A stretch of 64,000 nt of DNA from an uncultured Aquimarina sp. (GCF_947492405.1 NZ_CANLMP010000001.1:1302001-1366000); one strand, 5' to 3'. Shown: positions 24,251-35,556, numbered from the stretch's first letter. Translations and numbers: made by a program. The notes: a model not told the origin generated them from the letters alone.

Positions 24251-24583
24251 TTATAGAGATTCCGAATCTGTCTTAGTATTTCTATAGTATATCTTACCAT
24301 CTAACCACTCTTGTGCAGCTAGAGAATGAGGTTTTGGTAATCTTTCATAGAACTTAGAAACTTCGATTTGTTCTTTGTTTTCAAAGATTTCTTCTAGACT
24401 ATCATTATATGTTGCGAATTCATCTAGTTTCTCTAAAAGCTCCTTTTTAATATCTGTATTAATTTGATTAGCTCTCTTAGATATTACAGAAATAGCCTCA
24501 TAAATATTATCTGTAGGTTGGTCTACTAAATTCTTATCAATAGTAGTTGTATTTACTGGGGCATTACTTTTTTTCAAATCCAT
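24251..24583 (-). CDS. rpoZ: DNA-directed RNA polymerase omega subunit
   Basis: A 110-residue Rpb6/omega-type protein that stabilises the RNA polymerase beta' subunit. The middle segment NIYEAISVISKRANQINTDIKKELLEKL is the conserved omega helix pair (the usual motif is Y.A...A.RA.Q......), and EFATYNDSLEEIFENKEQIEVSKFYERLPKPHSLAAQEW is the Bacteroidota-type extension. It lies between bamD (15 bp upstream) and coaBC (2 bp downstream), the order seen across this phylum, which supports the call for an otherwise weakly conserved protein. Confidence 0.87.
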   Translation of the reverse strand: MDLKKSNAPVNTTTIDKNLVDQPTDNIYEAISVISKRANQINTDIKKELLEKLDEFATYNDSLEEIFENKEQIEVSKFYERLPKPHSLAAQEWLDGKIYYRNTKTDSESL

Positions 24584-24598
24584 CTTCTCCTATATTTT

Positions 24599-25390
24599 CT
24601 ATTTAAATTTTTCTAATCTTGTTTTTATATCTTCTGATATTTCTTCAGCATTGGCAGTAAACTCTCCTTCTTTAAAGTACTTTTTATAATTATTATAAAA
24701 ATCATTAGCTATTTCTAACCTTTCCTTTACCAAAACCTCATAACTACCAATAGCTAATAAATATTGCGATTCTAGCTTGTAATATAATGCTTTTTCTCTA
24801 AAAGTGGATCCTGGATAATCAATTAAATAATTATCAAAAGCGTTAATAGCCACTTTATAATTTTCTCTATGATGATATTGCTTTGCTATCTCGAAAGCTT
24901 TCTTTTCTTTTTTATTTCTTAGTTCAGCAACTAATTTATTTGCTTCTTCTAGATTTTCGCTTTCTGGAAACGTATTGATATATGTTTGCAGTTTCTCTAA
25001 AGCTTCATCTGTCTCTTTTTGATCTAAACTATATCTTGGTGATAAATAATAATAGCTCTTCGCTCCTTTATAAGAAGCTTCTTCTCTTTTGTCACTATTA
25101 GGATAAGATTTAGCAAACCTCTCAAACTGATATCCTGCTAGATAATAGTCTTCTAAATTATAATATGTATCAGAATAGTAATACATTACCCTTTCTGCTT
25201 GCGGCTTACCTCTAAACTGAGGAACGATTTGCTCAAAAAGACGTAATGCCTTTTTATACTTACCTTCTTTATATAACTCTTCTGCTAACTTATATTTAGG
25301 CCCAACTTCTTCTTCTTTTAGTACTCTTTGGTATTCACTACAAGAACCAAGGGTTAACACAAAAATCAGCAAAAACAATAATCTCTTCAT
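24599..25390 (-). CDS. bamD: Outer membrane protein assembly factor BamD
   Basis: A 263-residue lipoprotein with the lipobox LGSC (Cys17) after MKRLLFLLIFVLT. The mature protein is a chain of tetratricopeptide-type helices (YKLAEELYKEGKYKKALRLFEQIVPQF, YYLAGYQFERFAKSYPNS, YKVAINAFDNYLIDYPGS), as in BamD/ComL. BamD is the essential scaffold linking BamA to the other lipoproteins when outer-membrane barrels are inserted. It is the first gene of the bamD-rpoZ-coaBC-DUF4835(-recN) operon and has the best promoter of the minus strand directly upstream. Confidence 0.93.
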   Translation of the reverse strand: MKRLLFLLIFVLTLGSCSEYQRVLKEEEVGPKYKLAEELYKEGKYKKALRLFEQIVPQFRGKPQAERVMYYYSDTYYNLEDYYLAGYQFERFAKSYPNSDKREEASYKGAKSYYYLSPRYSLDQKETDEALEKLQTYINTFPESENLEEANKLVAELRNKKEKKAFEIAKQYHHRENYKVAINAFDNYLIDYPGSTFREKALYYKLESQYLLAIGSYEVLVKERLEIANDFYNNYKKYFKEGEFTANAEEISEDIKTRLEKFK

Positions 25391-25409
25391 ATCTTAAAAA
25401 AACATCTGG

Positions 25410-25438
25410 CAAAAATAGATATTTCTACCGTATTACAA
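25410..25438 (-). promoter_or_regulatory. Promoter of the bamD operon (TTG-N18-TATTTTTG)
   Basis: On the minus strand TTG (25438-25436), an 18-nt spacer, then TATTTTTG (25417-25410), a full match to the Bacteroidota housekeeping promoter, 19 nt before the bamD ATG. Confidence 0.75.
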
Positions 25439-25513
25439 AAACTTTAATTCATCTATTAAATAACTAAATAAATGTCTGCTTGTTGCAAAATAAAAAAGAA
25501 AAAGAAACAACGA

Positions 25514-26443
25514 TTAACTATCTGATTTACAGTTTTTTGTTTCACCAATTTTATCATGATCTAAAATAGTGAATCCATCTTCATCATAATGAAATGCTGG
25601 AACAAACGCTTCATCTAATTTTAAATTATTCAATACATACGAATGCACCTGATGAAGTTCTTGGGCAAAAGACTCATCATAATAGGTTACTAATATTAAG
25701 ATTTCTCCATGTAATCTTAACAAGTCTTCTCTATTAAATTCACTCAGAGGACTGGATTCATTAATTGGATGAACTACAGTCCAAGTTGTTGGTAAATATG
25801 TAATTTCGTTTCTTTCTAATTTTAAATTATAAAAATTATTTACATACGTTTTATCTTTGGATTTCTGAGATAATGCTAATGTAACCTGTACTTTTGGGCG
25901 AATCATCACATTAGTACTCCTACTCATCAATCTAAACATAATACAATCTACTCCTTTATGTTCTCGCACAACCATAACATCACTAAACTTGATACTAGAT
26001 TTCGGTTTAGAGAACCTTCCATACAACAACCCTGTAATAAAGGAAAAGCTTAATAATCCAATTAAAGCTTCAAAAGAAGAAATCACCCCAAAGATAACTC
26101 CAGTAGGTGCCATAGCACCATATCCGACAGTAGTTACTGTTTGGGCAGAAAAAAAGAAAGCCTTTAGAAAATCTCTAAATAGATTTCCTGTAGGTTCTGC
26201 GATCGCAGCAATTCCAATAACAGTATATATTATAGCGAAAAACGAGTTTATCAATACATATCCTAATAGAACCCAACAAAAGAATTCTGTCCAAGTAATA
26301 CTAATTAAATAGTTATAACTTCTGGAAATAGAAGTACGTCTATTGATATGTTTAATGTTAAAAGAACCGTCTGAATTAATAAACCGTTTAGCCTGTTCAT
26401 CAGAAGATAAACCAATTCCAGGGTCTTTAATTCTTTTAGCCAT
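25514..26443 (-). CDS. Inward-rectifier (Kir-type) K+ channel
   Basis: 309 residues with the bacterial Kir architecture. There is an N-terminal slide-helix region (about 38-50, SRSYNYLISITWTEFF), TM1 (52-78), a pore with filter TVTTVGYGAMAP (98-109), TM2 (about 115-140), then a C-terminal immunoglobulin-like cytoplasmic domain (about 150-295) starting SKPKSSIKFSDVMVVREHKGVDCIMFRLMS. It starts 9 bp after dapA and is likely the last gene of a DUF6913-dapA-channel operon. It is the second K+ channel of the window and belongs to a different family from the one at 12684. Confidence 0.92.
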   Translation of the reverse strand: MAKRIKDPGIGLSSDEQAKRFINSDGSFNIKHINRRTSISRSYNYLISITWTEFFCWVLLGYVLINSFFAIIYTVIGIAAIAEPTGNLFRDFLKAFFFSAQTVTTVGYGAMAPTGVIFGVISSFEALIGLLSFSFITGLLYGRFSKPKSSIKFSDVMVVREHKGVDCIMFRLMSRSTNVMIRPKVQVTLALSQKSKDKTYVNNFYNLKLERNEITYLPTTWTVVHPINESSPLSEFNREDLLRLHGEILILVTYYDESFAQELHQVHSYVLNNLKLDEAFVPAFHYDEDGFTILDHDKIGETKNCKSDS

Positions 26444-26452
26444 AAAAGCCTA

Positions 26453-27328
26453 TTAGTTATTATTTACGAATTCCTCTATCTTGTTAGCCAAATTCTTAGA
26501 AACCGAAATTAAAGGCAATCGTAAATAATCTTCACAGATTCCTTTTACCTTTAAAATATTCTTGATTCCGGCTGGATTGCCTTCTTCAAAAGCGTAATCC
26601 AAAATTGGCAGCATTTTATAAAGTATTTCAAATGCTTTTTTTGTTTCTCCAGAAAGTCCTAAACGGATCATTTCCGAAAATTCTTTTGGAAAACCTTGAC
26701 CGACAACACTAATCACTCCATCTCCACCAGCTGCGACAGCGGGCAATGCCAAAGCATCATCTCCAGAAATAACAAGAAAGTCTTTTGGTCGATCTTTAAG
26801 AATTTTAAGCACTTGTGTAAAATCTCCTGTAGCCTCTTTAATTCCTATGATCTTATCTAATTGTGCCAATCTAAGTGTAGTTTCGGCAGTCATGTTGGTA
26901 CCCGTTCTTGATGGAACATTATATAACAAAACGGGTAATGAAGCTTCATCATTGATAGTTTTGTAATGCTGATAAATACCTTCTTGGCTTGGCCTGTTAT
27001 ACATAGGAACTACAGACAATATAGCATCAAAATCAGATAAATCCGTATCTCGCATCTCCTCAAGAATAGCCGCTGTATTATTACCACCTATACCTATCAT
27101 AAGTGGCAGCCTTTTATTGTTTATTTTTACAATATGTGCAACTAAGCTCTTTTTCTCTTCTTTTGTAAGCGTTACTGACTCTGCAGTAGTTCCCAAGACT
27201 ACCAGATACTCTACCCCACCATCGATACAAAATTCGACTAATGATCCAACTCCATCAAAATCAATTGAACCATCATTATTAAAAGGCGTTGCCAATGCTA
27301 CACCAGTTCCTCTCAGAAAAGCACTCAT
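26453..27328 (-). CDS. dapA: 4-hydroxy-tetrahydrodipicolinate synthase
   Basis: DapA condenses pyruvate with aspartate semialdehyde at the start of the lysine/diaminopimelate branch. The 291-residue TIM-barrel protein has GTGVALATPFNNDGSIDFDG at the start, the substrate motif GTTAESVTLTKEE (46-58), Tyr136 in VLLYNVPSRTGTN, Arg141, and the Schiff-base lysine Lys164 in IIGIKEATGDF. All catalytic positions expected are present. It follows the DUF6913 gene by 1 bp. dapF of the same pathway is in the window at 44.7 kb. Confidence 0.95.
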   Translation of the reverse strand: MSAFLRGTGVALATPFNNDGSIDFDGVGSLVEFCIDGGVEYLVVLGTTAESVTLTKEEKKSLVAHIVKINNKRLPLMIGIGGNNTAAILEEMRDTDLSDFDAILSVVPMYNRPSQEGIYQHYKTINDEASLPVLLYNVPSRTGTNMTAETTLRLAQLDKIIGIKEATGDFTQVLKILKDRPKDFLVISGDDALALPAVAAGGDGVISVVGQGFPKEFSEMIRLGLSGETKKAFEILYKMLPILDYAFEEGNPAGIKNILKVKGICEDYLRLPLISVSKNLANKIEEFVNNN

Positions 27329-27329
27329 A

Positions 27330-27854
27330 TTATATTATCTGTAAAATTTTTAAATATTTTTTTAATTCGGAAATAAAAAGATTTATGTTTTGATTAGCAG
27401 CACCTATTACCAAATCATTAATACGATTATCAATTTCTGCAAAACCAACTTTAAATTTAGCTTTTGATGCAGCAGCTACATAATCCAATTCTAACTTGCT
27501 TTCTGAATAGAAGTTGATCAAAACATCATAATCATTATTTATAAAATCATTTAACGAATTGCTTTTAACAGATCCATTAACACCAAAACTCCTATCATTA
27601 TAGTAAGCAGCATCTTTATCATCAGAAATTTCTTTCTGATCTTCTTTATATCCCATTACTTTTAGTCGCTCTGACTTAACTCCCAATTCATTAGCTAGCT
27701 TAACTACCGATAGCACATTAACAGACTGTGAAGCATCTATCAGAACTGCTAAACTCTTTATGCCAGAAACCTCTTTTGCAAGAGACTTTCTTTTTTTTAT
27801 GTGAGATTCAATGCTTTTTTTTAGTGCATTTTTTTTAAGACCCTTTAAAATCAT
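27330..27854 (-). CDS. DUF6913-like conserved protein
   Basis: 174 residues, no signal peptide. It opens with a basic helix (MILKGLKKNALKKSIESHIKKRKSL) followed by an alpha/beta domain with KSLAVLIDASQSVNVLSVVKLANELGV and YDVLINFYSESKLELDYVAAASKAKFKVGFAEIDNRINDLVIG. This matches the Bacteroidota DUF6913 pattern, a family usually next to dapA, as here. No catalytic motif is known or visible. It is the first gene of the dapA operon with a -7 box 21 nt before its ATG. Confidence 0.8.
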   Translation of the reverse strand: MILKGLKKNALKKSIESHIKKRKSLAKEVSGIKSLAVLIDASQSVNVLSVVKLANELGVKSERLKVMGYKEDQKEISDDKDAAYYNDRSFGVNGSVKSNSLNDFINNDYDVLINFYSESKLELDYVAAASKAKFKVGFAEIDNRINDLVIGAANQNINLFISELKKYLKILQII

Positions 27855-27875
27855 TTATAAATAAAGATTAAGACA

Positions 27876-27883
27876 CAAATGTA
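27876..27883 (-). promoter_or_regulatory. -7 promoter box (TACATTTG) of the dapA operon
   Basis: Exact TAnnTTTG on the minus strand, 21 nt before ATG 27854. No convincing TTG at -33. Confidence 0.5.
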
Positions 27884-28017
27884 GCTATTTTACATTTTAA
27901 AAGTACGTTGTATACACTAAGAAAAATAGAAAAACAACAAAGTATTTAACTTTTAGTTATTTAAATAACAATACAAGCACAATCTGTTTTATTACGAGAT
28001 TAACACTTACATACATT

Positions 28018-28743
28018 CTAAAAATACCTGTCTTTTTCGTATTCTAGATCAATTGGTTTTGCTTCCATCAAAAACCTAAGAAAAAAGTAAAGTCCCGCTA
28101 TTTCAGCAATATTAATAAGTATCGTAAACACTCTTGTATAGAAATAAAAATAATTGATTAACAATAAAGCACTCACAAAAAGACAACAGCTTGCGGAAAT
28201 GAAAAGCCTAAAATTACTTTCGTACTTATCAATAATATATATACAGAAGCAAACTCCAACAAAAAACAAAAGTGCTATTAGAATCATAAAAAAAGAAACT
28301 ACCGAATCCATTAAACTAGGAAGTACTAATTGAGATATTGAAAAAATCAAATATGATATAAGCGTCAAACTGATTATTATAGGAAAAGTCAAGAATTTCT
28401 TTAGTTGTAAATCTGCAAGAGTTATATACTTTCTCAGTAAAAAAACACATAACACATAAAATGTTATGATTGTTATGGCAACTAGATCAAAATACTTAGC
28501 AAAATCAATATAGACTAACGTATCATTAGCCAGAATGACTAACATGCTCACTACATAATAAGGATTTATCGATTTAACATTAAAAACATGAATAAGTATC
28601 AATGAGATCGGAATTAATGGCTTAGTATAAACCAAATACTCTTCCTTTAAAAACATAGCAACTAGGACAACAATCAAAAAAGAAAAATAAAACAATATAT
28701 ATATACCCTTAATACCTCTCAATCTTAACAAAAGTTTTTTCAT
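28018..28743 (-). CDS. YhhN-like multipass membrane protein, paralogue 4
   Basis: 241 residues with about eight hydrophobic segments. It keeps the KP pair near residue 38 (YTKPLIPI) that marks the YhhN/TMEM86 (lysoplasmalogenase) fold. In the third segment the family GD is ND (LVILANDTLVYID), keeping the acid but not the glycine. In the seventh segment the usual SD is SA, so that acid is lost. The paralogues at 28787, 29502 and 30320 align along the whole length. This copy is the most distant from YhhN and closest to 28787. The family includes lysoplasmalogenases; activity of this copy is doubtful. Confidence 0.75.
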   Translation of the reverse strand: MKKLLLRLRGIKGIYILFYFSFLIVVLVAMFLKEEYLVYTKPLIPISLILIHVFNVKSINPYYVVSMLVILANDTLVYIDFAKYFDLVAITIITFYVLCVFLLRKYITLADLQLKKFLTFPIIISLTLISYLIFSISQLVLPSLMDSVVSFFMILIALLFFVGVCFCIYIIDKYESNFRLFISASCCLFVSALLLINYFYFYTRVFTILINIAEIAGLYFFLRFLMEAKPIDLEYEKDRYF

Positions 28744-28786
28744 ACAACCTAATACCCGGTTAAGATATTAAAAATCAACAATTAAA

Positions 28787-29482
28787 CTAAAAAAACTCAA
28801 CATTATTAGGTTTCAAGTCTTCTTGTTCGATAAAGAATTTAATTAAAAAATAATGACCAAAAACTTGTAAAACGTTGGTAATAACAACAAAAATATCGAG
28901 ATAAACATACAACTTATTGAGCACGGTAAGAATATTTACGATAAGGAAACAAGACGCAGCAATCATTAAGGATGAACTAACCACTGTCCTACTATTAAGA
29001 TAGATATAATAACAAAAACCAATAAATAATATAAATAAGACAATAAAAATATTAAGATACACTTGATCATCATCAATATTCAAAGAAATCATATCAGCTA
29101 CAGAATAAACAACATATGTAATCAATCCCATTGTTATTGCCAATTGAAGCGTAAAAATTTTCTTCAGCTGTATTTTGACTTTCTGAAGACTTTTCCGCAA
29201 TAAAATCATATTTAAAATATAATATAATGAACCAAGAATATTTATTATTCTAAAATGTGTTTTGAAATCTATAACAGATAGAATTTCTGCTGATAAAATC
29301 AGGAGCAATGCTACCAATACTAAAAAATTTACTCTTTCTACCTCTACAACATAAAAAAATGAAACTGAACAAACAACCAAAGGTTTAGTATAAATCAACC
29401 ATTCTTCATTAAAAATAGACGTTAATAACAGCAAAGCACCTGAAATAAACAATAATTGATATGCAAGTTTTCTTTTACTCAA
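28787..29482 (-). CDS. YhhN-like multipass membrane protein, paralogue 3
   Basis: 231 residues, about eight membrane segments. The KP pair is kept (YTKPLVVC), the third-segment acid is Glu (LLILSAEILSVID), and the seventh-segment acid is replaced by Asn (CFLIVNILTVLNKLY). The C-terminal QVFGHYFLIKFFIEQEDLKP aligns with GLYFFLRFLMEAKP of paralogue 4, showing these two are the closest pair. It lies 43 bp upstream of paralogue 4 and 19 bp downstream of paralogue 2 and is likely co-transcribed with both. Confidence 0.75.
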   Translation of the reverse strand: MSKRKLAYQLLFISGALLLLTSIFNEEWLIYTKPLVVCSVSFFYVVEVERVNFLVLVALLLILSAEILSVIDFKTHFRIINILGSLYYILNMILLRKSLQKVKIQLKKIFTLQLAITMGLITYVVYSVADMISLNIDDDQVYLNIFIVLFILFIGFCYYIYLNSRTVVSSSLMIAASCFLIVNILTVLNKLYVYLDIFVVITNVLQVFGHYFLIKFFIEQEDLKPNNVEFF

Positions 29483-29501
29483 CTATATTTTAATTTATAA
29501 T

Positions 29502-30221
29502 TTAAAACCCTTCAAATTCTTCAGACTTAAGATATTTATATTTAGTAATCATATAATTCACTAAAAAAATCAGCGAAAGAGGTAAACAAATTAATCTAAT
29601 CACCTTTAGCTCATTCGACTCAAGATAAAATTTATCTATCAACAAAATAAAATCACTAAAAGCAAAATTTAGCATTGCCAAAAAAAACCATAATGATTTT
29701 TCTGATCTAATATTTATATAATGCATTGCTCCAACAATCAGCAAAACATAAAGCAATAACAAATAAAGAAACCCTATCAGATATAAATCTCCCATCGGCT
29801 CTCTTATAACCGAATACGTAATAAAAAATATAACGGTATACAATGAACTTCCTAATATTAGTGTAAAAACATCTCTACGATTATATTTAAAAGATTTATG
29901 ATTATAATACAAAAAGTAAAACAACAGTATGTAACCAACTATATTAACCAACATTCTATGTTTTATAGTAATTAAATCATCAATCGAATGCATTAATTCT
30001 GAAATAAAAAACACAAAAAGAACAATAATATGAAGTACTTTTATTTTTTTACTACTCCATACATAATGTAAAGTGATTAAAATAAATAGTATTGGTTTAC
30101 CGTAAGTACTTAAAACATGAATTTGAAATACAAATCCCAGCACTTGCAATACAATCAAAAAAGAAATTAAAAATCTTAGTAGTTTTCCTCCATCCATTAA
30201 ATTTAGCTTGTGTAAAAACAA
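29502..30221 (-). CDS. YhhN-like multipass membrane protein, paralogue 2
   Basis: 239 residues, about eight membrane segments. YGKPILFI carries the KP pair, the third segment has ISELMHSID with Glu in place of the family Asp, and the seventh segment keeps SD (NFAFSDFILLIDKFY). The stretch IGAMHYINIRSEKSLWFFLAMLNFAFSD is nearly the same as IGAIFQYINIRSPKSLWFAIAILNFVISD of paralogue 1, so these two form the second close pair. It is separated from paralogue 1 by 98 bp. Confidence 0.75.
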   Translation of the reverse strand: MFLHKLNLMDGGKLLRFLISFLIVLQVLGFVFQIHVLSTYGKPILFILITLHYVWSSKKIKVLHIIVLFVFFISELMHSIDDLITIKHRMLVNIVGYILLFYFLYYNHKSFKYNRRDVFTLILGSSLYTVIFFITYSVIREPMGDLYLIGFLYLLLLYVLLIVGAMHYINIRSEKSLWFFLAMLNFAFSDFILLIDKFYLESNELKVIRLICLPLSLIFLVNYMITKYKYLKSEEFEGF

Positions 30222-30319
30222 GGGAATATCCCCCTTTATACACCATATTAAACAATTTTTCCTTTTGTTAATATACTAAATTTCAGTCAAATAAATGAAA
30301 TCATGTCAACCAACTAGTT

Positions 30320-31002
30320 CTAATTCCTAATTTTTAAGGGATCCGCGCTTGAAATTTTAAACTTTACTAAGAAAAACACTGCTAATAATTGATATATGGC
30401 ATTTATAATTCTTAACTCTAATGAAGGAACATAAAACCGATCTAACGCAAAACATGCATCACTGATGACAAAATTTAAAATAGCAATAGCAAACCAAAGA
30501 GATTTTGGAGATCTTATATTTATATACTGAAAAATGGCTCCAATTAATAAAGAATAAAGAATGATCAAATAAGCTATTCCATAAGGTCTTATATCTCCCA
30601 TATTTTGATTCGTAACGGCATATATAGCATAAGCTATAATTGTCCAAAACACAAAGAAGACTGCCATATAAATTATGTCTGTAGTATTATAATCTATAGG
30701 GTTGTGATTTTTATATAGGAAATAAAAAAGAATAAAATAGCACAAGGTATAACTTAGCAACACATACTTAAAACCATTCTCTACACCTGTTAACAAGAAT
30801 ATATCTCCTAGAAAACAAAGTAATAAGACCATCACAAATAAAGCATCAACTTTATCTACATTAAACCAATACAACATAAAAAATAACGGTACTGTCATTG
30901 GTTTTACATACAACTCAATGGTTGGGTTTTGCAAAATGGTACTTAAAACACATAAACTTCCCGTAATTAATAGTAATATTTTTATAAGTGTTCTTACCTT
31001 CA

Positions 31003-31003
<1 letters not shown>
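30320..31003 (-). CDS. YhhN-like (lysoplasmalogenase family) membrane protein, paralogue 1
   Basis: 227 residues, the most canonical of the four. It has the KP pair at 34-35 (YVKPMTVP), the GD pair with Asp67 in LLCFLGDIFLL, and a C-terminal ISDACFALDRFYVP followed by IINAIYQLLAVFFLVKF, all as in YhhN/TMEM86 proteins. Characterised members hydrolyse the vinyl-ether bond of lysoplasmalogens in the membrane; whether this organism has plasmalogens is not visible here. Its ATG overlaps the ligA stop by one base (TAATG), so it is translationally coupled to ligA. Confidence 0.78.
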
Positions 31004-33033
<2,030 letters not shown>

Positions 33034-33050
33034 TTATTACTATATTTTAT

Positions 33051-33641
33051 TTATGTTCTATTAGCCTTTAACCATTTTGGTACTTGAGCTGGCTTAAATT
33101 CTCTCATCTTCATAAGTAAGCGATCTATATCATCATCCACTAATAGCAACTCATAATTATCCATTTTCAGAAAACCATTACGCACCATATTCTCTAGCAG
33201 ATGTAGTAAATGATCATAGAACCCATTAATATTTAACAGCCCTATTGGTTTTTGATGTAACCCTAATTGTGACCAGGTAATAATTTCAAACAATTCTTCT
33301 AGTGTCCCAAAACCTCCAGGAAGCGTAATAAATCCATCACTAAGCTCATGCATTTTCATTTTGCGCTCATGCATATTATTGGTCGTCACTAATTCTGTTA
33401 ATCCCAAATGAACTACTTCTTTAAGTTTAAGAAATTCAGGGATTACTCCTATTACTTTTCCTTTATGAGTAAGTGTTCCTTCTGCCACCTTTCCCATGAT
33501 TCCAATTTTTGCAGCTCCGTATACCAAAGTAATATCTTGCTGAGCTAATTTTTCTCCTAACAGTAATGCTTCATCAATTACCTGGGTATCATTTCCTTCG
33601 CTGCTTCCGCAGAAGACACAAACAGAAGTTAAGTTATTCAT
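33051..33641 (-). CDS. LOG family protein (TIGR00730 type)
   Basis: 196 residues with a Rossmann-like fold. SVCVFCGSSEG at 6-16, YGAAKIGIMGKVA at 41-53, and the family motif LPGGFGTLEELFEIITW at 107-123, preceded by ERKMKMHELSDGFI (the catalytic Arg/Glu region). Members of this family cleave cytokinin nucleotides to the free base and ribose 5-phosphate (LOG) or act on other nucleoside monophosphates; the bacterial substrate is unclear. It starts 3 bp after prmC and is in the same operon. Confidence 0.88.
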   Translation of the reverse strand: MNNLTSVCVFCGSSEGNDTQVIDEALLLGEKLAQQDITLVYGAAKIGIMGKVAEGTLTHKGKVIGVIPEFLKLKEVVHLGLTELVTTNNMHERKMKMHELSDGFITLPGGFGTLEELFEIITWSQLGLHQKPIGLLNINGFYDHLLHLLENMVRNGFLKMDNYELLLVDDDIDRLLMKMREFKPAQVPKWLKANRT

Positions 33642-33644
33642 AAA

Positions 33645-34508
33645 TTATATATTAAATAAATCAGCTCGAATCATACGATCATTGTTATATAAATCTTTAC
33701 GCAGCGTTACCGATTTAAATCCTTGTTCTTCAATCATACTTTTAGTTTCGATTCCAAGATATTGATTAATTTCAAAATACAACAAGCCCTCAGCAGTAAG
33801 ATTATCTTTTGCTAAAGTTGTGATTTTTTTATAAAAAACTAATGGATCTTCATCTGATACAAAAAGTGCTAGATGAGGCTCTTTTTCTAACACATTTGGC
33901 TTTATCTCTTTCTTTTCTAGCTCTCTAACATAAGGCGGATTAGAAACTATAACATCAAAACGTTCTTCTAACATATCTAACTGAAGTATATCTGCAGGAA
34001 TAAACTGTATTGAAACATTATTATGATTAGCATTTGTTTTAGCAATTTCAAGAGCATCTCTAGAGACATCAATAGCATACACATCTGCTTCTGGTAGATT
34101 TTTAGCTAAAGAAATAGCAATACATCCACTACCTGTTCCGACATCTAATATCTTCAATTTCTTGTCACTTTCTCTTTTCTGATAATCTTTTATAATCCAA
34201 TCTACCAATTCTTCAGTTTCTGGTCTGGGAATCAATACATTTTGATTAACCTTAAATAGCAACCCATAAAATTCTGTATCTCCGAGCACATATTGAATTG
34301 GATCCTGATTCTCCAATCTTTTTTTAGCATCCAAAAACTTTAGTAATTGTTCTTCACTAATTACTTTATCCAAAGCCAAAGCTACATCCACACGTCTTAA
34401 CCCAAGAAACTTTTCAGAAAGTATATAAAAAAAAGACAACACCTCTTCAGGATCATATAATCCTGACAAGGAATCCACAAAATCTTTTCTAAGGTCTTTA
34501 ATTTTCAA
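33645..34508 (-). CDS. prmC: Peptide chain release factor N5-glutamine methyltransferase
   Basis: PrmC methylates the Gln of the GGQ motif in RF1 and RF2. In the 287-residue protein the SAM motif is LDVGTGSGCIAISLA (121-135) and the catalytic NPPY is at 190-193 (VSNPPYVRE). The five-helix N-terminal domain starts KIKDLRKDFVDSLSGLYDPEE, the usual family opening, and a TTG codon at 34508, two bases after the GNAT stop, would put Met exactly there. ATG codons at 34532 and 34541 would add 8 or 11 residues and overlap the GNAT gene; they cannot be excluded. It lies between the GNAT and LOG genes. Confidence 0.92.
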   Translation of the reverse strand: MKIKDLRKDFVDSLSGLYDPEEVLSFFYILSEKFLGLRRVDVALALDKVISEEQLLKFLDAKKRLENQDPIQYVLGDTEFYGLLFKVNQNVLIPRPETEELVDWIIKDYQKRESDKKLKILDVGTGSGCIAISLAKNLPEADVYAIDVSRDALEIAKTNANHNNVSIQFIPADILQLDMLEERFDVIVSNPPYVRELEKKEIKPNVLEKEPHLALFVSDEDPLVFYKKITTLAKDNLTAEGLLYFEINQYLGIETKSMIEEQGFKSVTLRKDLYNNDRMIRADLFNI

Positions 34509-34510
34509 AC

Positions 34511-34996
34511 CTATAGTTCTTTTATCATCCATGCCTGGCAACTATAGTGTCCTGTATCTCCCATAGGCTTTTCAAGAGAAGTAAATCCAACCTTGCCGTA
34601 TAGTTTTCTGGCATCTTCCATATATGGCATGGTTTCCAAATAACATTTTGCAAACCCTTGTTCTCTGGCAAATTCGAGACATTTGTTCATCATTCTAGAC
34701 CCCAATCCTCTTCCTCTAGCTTCTGGAAGAAAATACATTTTCTGAAGCTCACATATTTCTGAGCTTTCTTTTTCTAACTGCGCGATTCCTGCTCCACCAA
34801 TAATTTTTCCATCATCTTCTACTACATAATATCTTTTTCTGGGAGCATCATAGGTTTCATACATCATATCCAATGCTTCATCCTCGTATGCTGTTCCTAC
34901 TTTGGGAACACCCATCTCTATTAAAACATCCCTAATTACTTGTGCTAGAGCCTTATTATCTCCTGGAGCAACTGAACGAATTTTTATGGTATCCAT
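34511..34996 (-). CDS. GNAT family N-acetyltransferase
   Basis: 161 residues of a single GNAT domain. The acetyl-CoA pyrophosphate-binding loop is EARGRGLGSRMMNKCLEFAREQG (about 92-114), preceded by the strand ICELQKMYFLP and followed by KCYLETMPYMEDARKLYGKVGF. The opening IKIRSVAPGDNKALAQVIRDVLIEMG with LEMMYETYDAP-type second helix suggests a small-molecule or peptide acetyltransferase; the substrate is unknown. It is the first gene of the presumed GNAT-prmC-LOG-ligA-YhhN operon and is divergent from the LEA-type lipoprotein. Confidence 0.87.
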   Translation of the reverse strand: MDTIKIRSVAPGDNKALAQVIRDVLIEMGVPKVGTAYEDEALDMMYETYDAPRKRYYVVEDDGKIIGGAGIAQLEKESSEICELQKMYFLPEARGRGLGSRMMNKCLEFAREQGFAKCYLETMPYMEDARKLYGKVGFTSLEKPMGDTGHYSCQAWMIKEL

Positions 34997-35010
34997 TATA
35001 ATATAAATAC

Positions 35011-35018
35011 TACTTTTG
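35011..35018 (+). promoter_or_regulatory. -7 promoter box (TACTTTTG)
   Basis: Exact TAnnTTTG in the divergent region between the GNAT gene and the LEA-type lipoprotein; about 72 nt before ATG 35091. No clear -33 TTG. Confidence 0.45.
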
Positions 35019-35090
35019 TTAATCTAAAATACTGATGATATCTTATCTTTTTAATCAGATGAAATATACATTAAATCTATACAGAAATCA

Positions 35091-35552
35091 ATGAAGAAGC
35101 TTTTATTATTATCAACAATATTGACAGTTATCACAAGCTGTTCTGTATCCAAAAAACCAGAGTTCAAACATGTCTCCAATATTGACGTTAAAAATGTCAG
35201 TATGCGCAATGTAAGTATTCAAGCTGATGCGGTATTTGATAATCCAAATAATCTAAGTGGGAAACTTTCTATCGATGACATTCACGTTTTTGTTGATAAC
35301 ATAGACATAGGCACTATATCTTCTCAAGAATTTGATGTTCCTTCAAAAAAAGAATTTACAATACCTTTGGAAGGCACCTTTTCTCTATCAAAAATTTATA
35401 ACGAAAATAAAAACAACCTTTTAGGTAATGTACTAAAAATGGTACAGACCGATTCACTTCTTATACATTACAAAGGAAATATCAGGTATCATTTAGGAAG
35501 CTTTTCTTATCCGTACAAGATTGACAAAGAACAAAAAGTACCTTTAAAATAA
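35091..35552 (+). CDS. LEA type 2 (WHy domain) lipoprotein
   Basis: 153 residues. MKKLLLLSTILTVITSCSVSKK gives a lipobox ending at Cys17, so it is a lipoprotein. The mature part is one LEA14/WHy beta domain: VSNIDVKNVSMRNVSIQADAVFDNPNNLSGKLSIDDIHVFVDNIDIGTISSQEFDVPSKKEFTIPLEG, where the FDNPN-type turn and alternating strands are typical. The family may bind or protect lipids or proteins; no specific role is known. It is the first gene of a plus-strand run with ribD, which starts 4 bp later. Confidence 0.85.
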   Translation: MKKLLLLSTILTVITSCSVSKKPEFKHVSNIDVKNVSMRNVSIQADAVFDNPNNLSGKLSIDDIHVFVDNIDIGTISSQEFDVPSKKEFTIPLEGTFSLSKIYNENKNNLLGNVLKMVQTDSLLIHYKGNIRYHLGSFSYPYKIDKEQKVPLK

Positions 35553-35556
35553 CAGT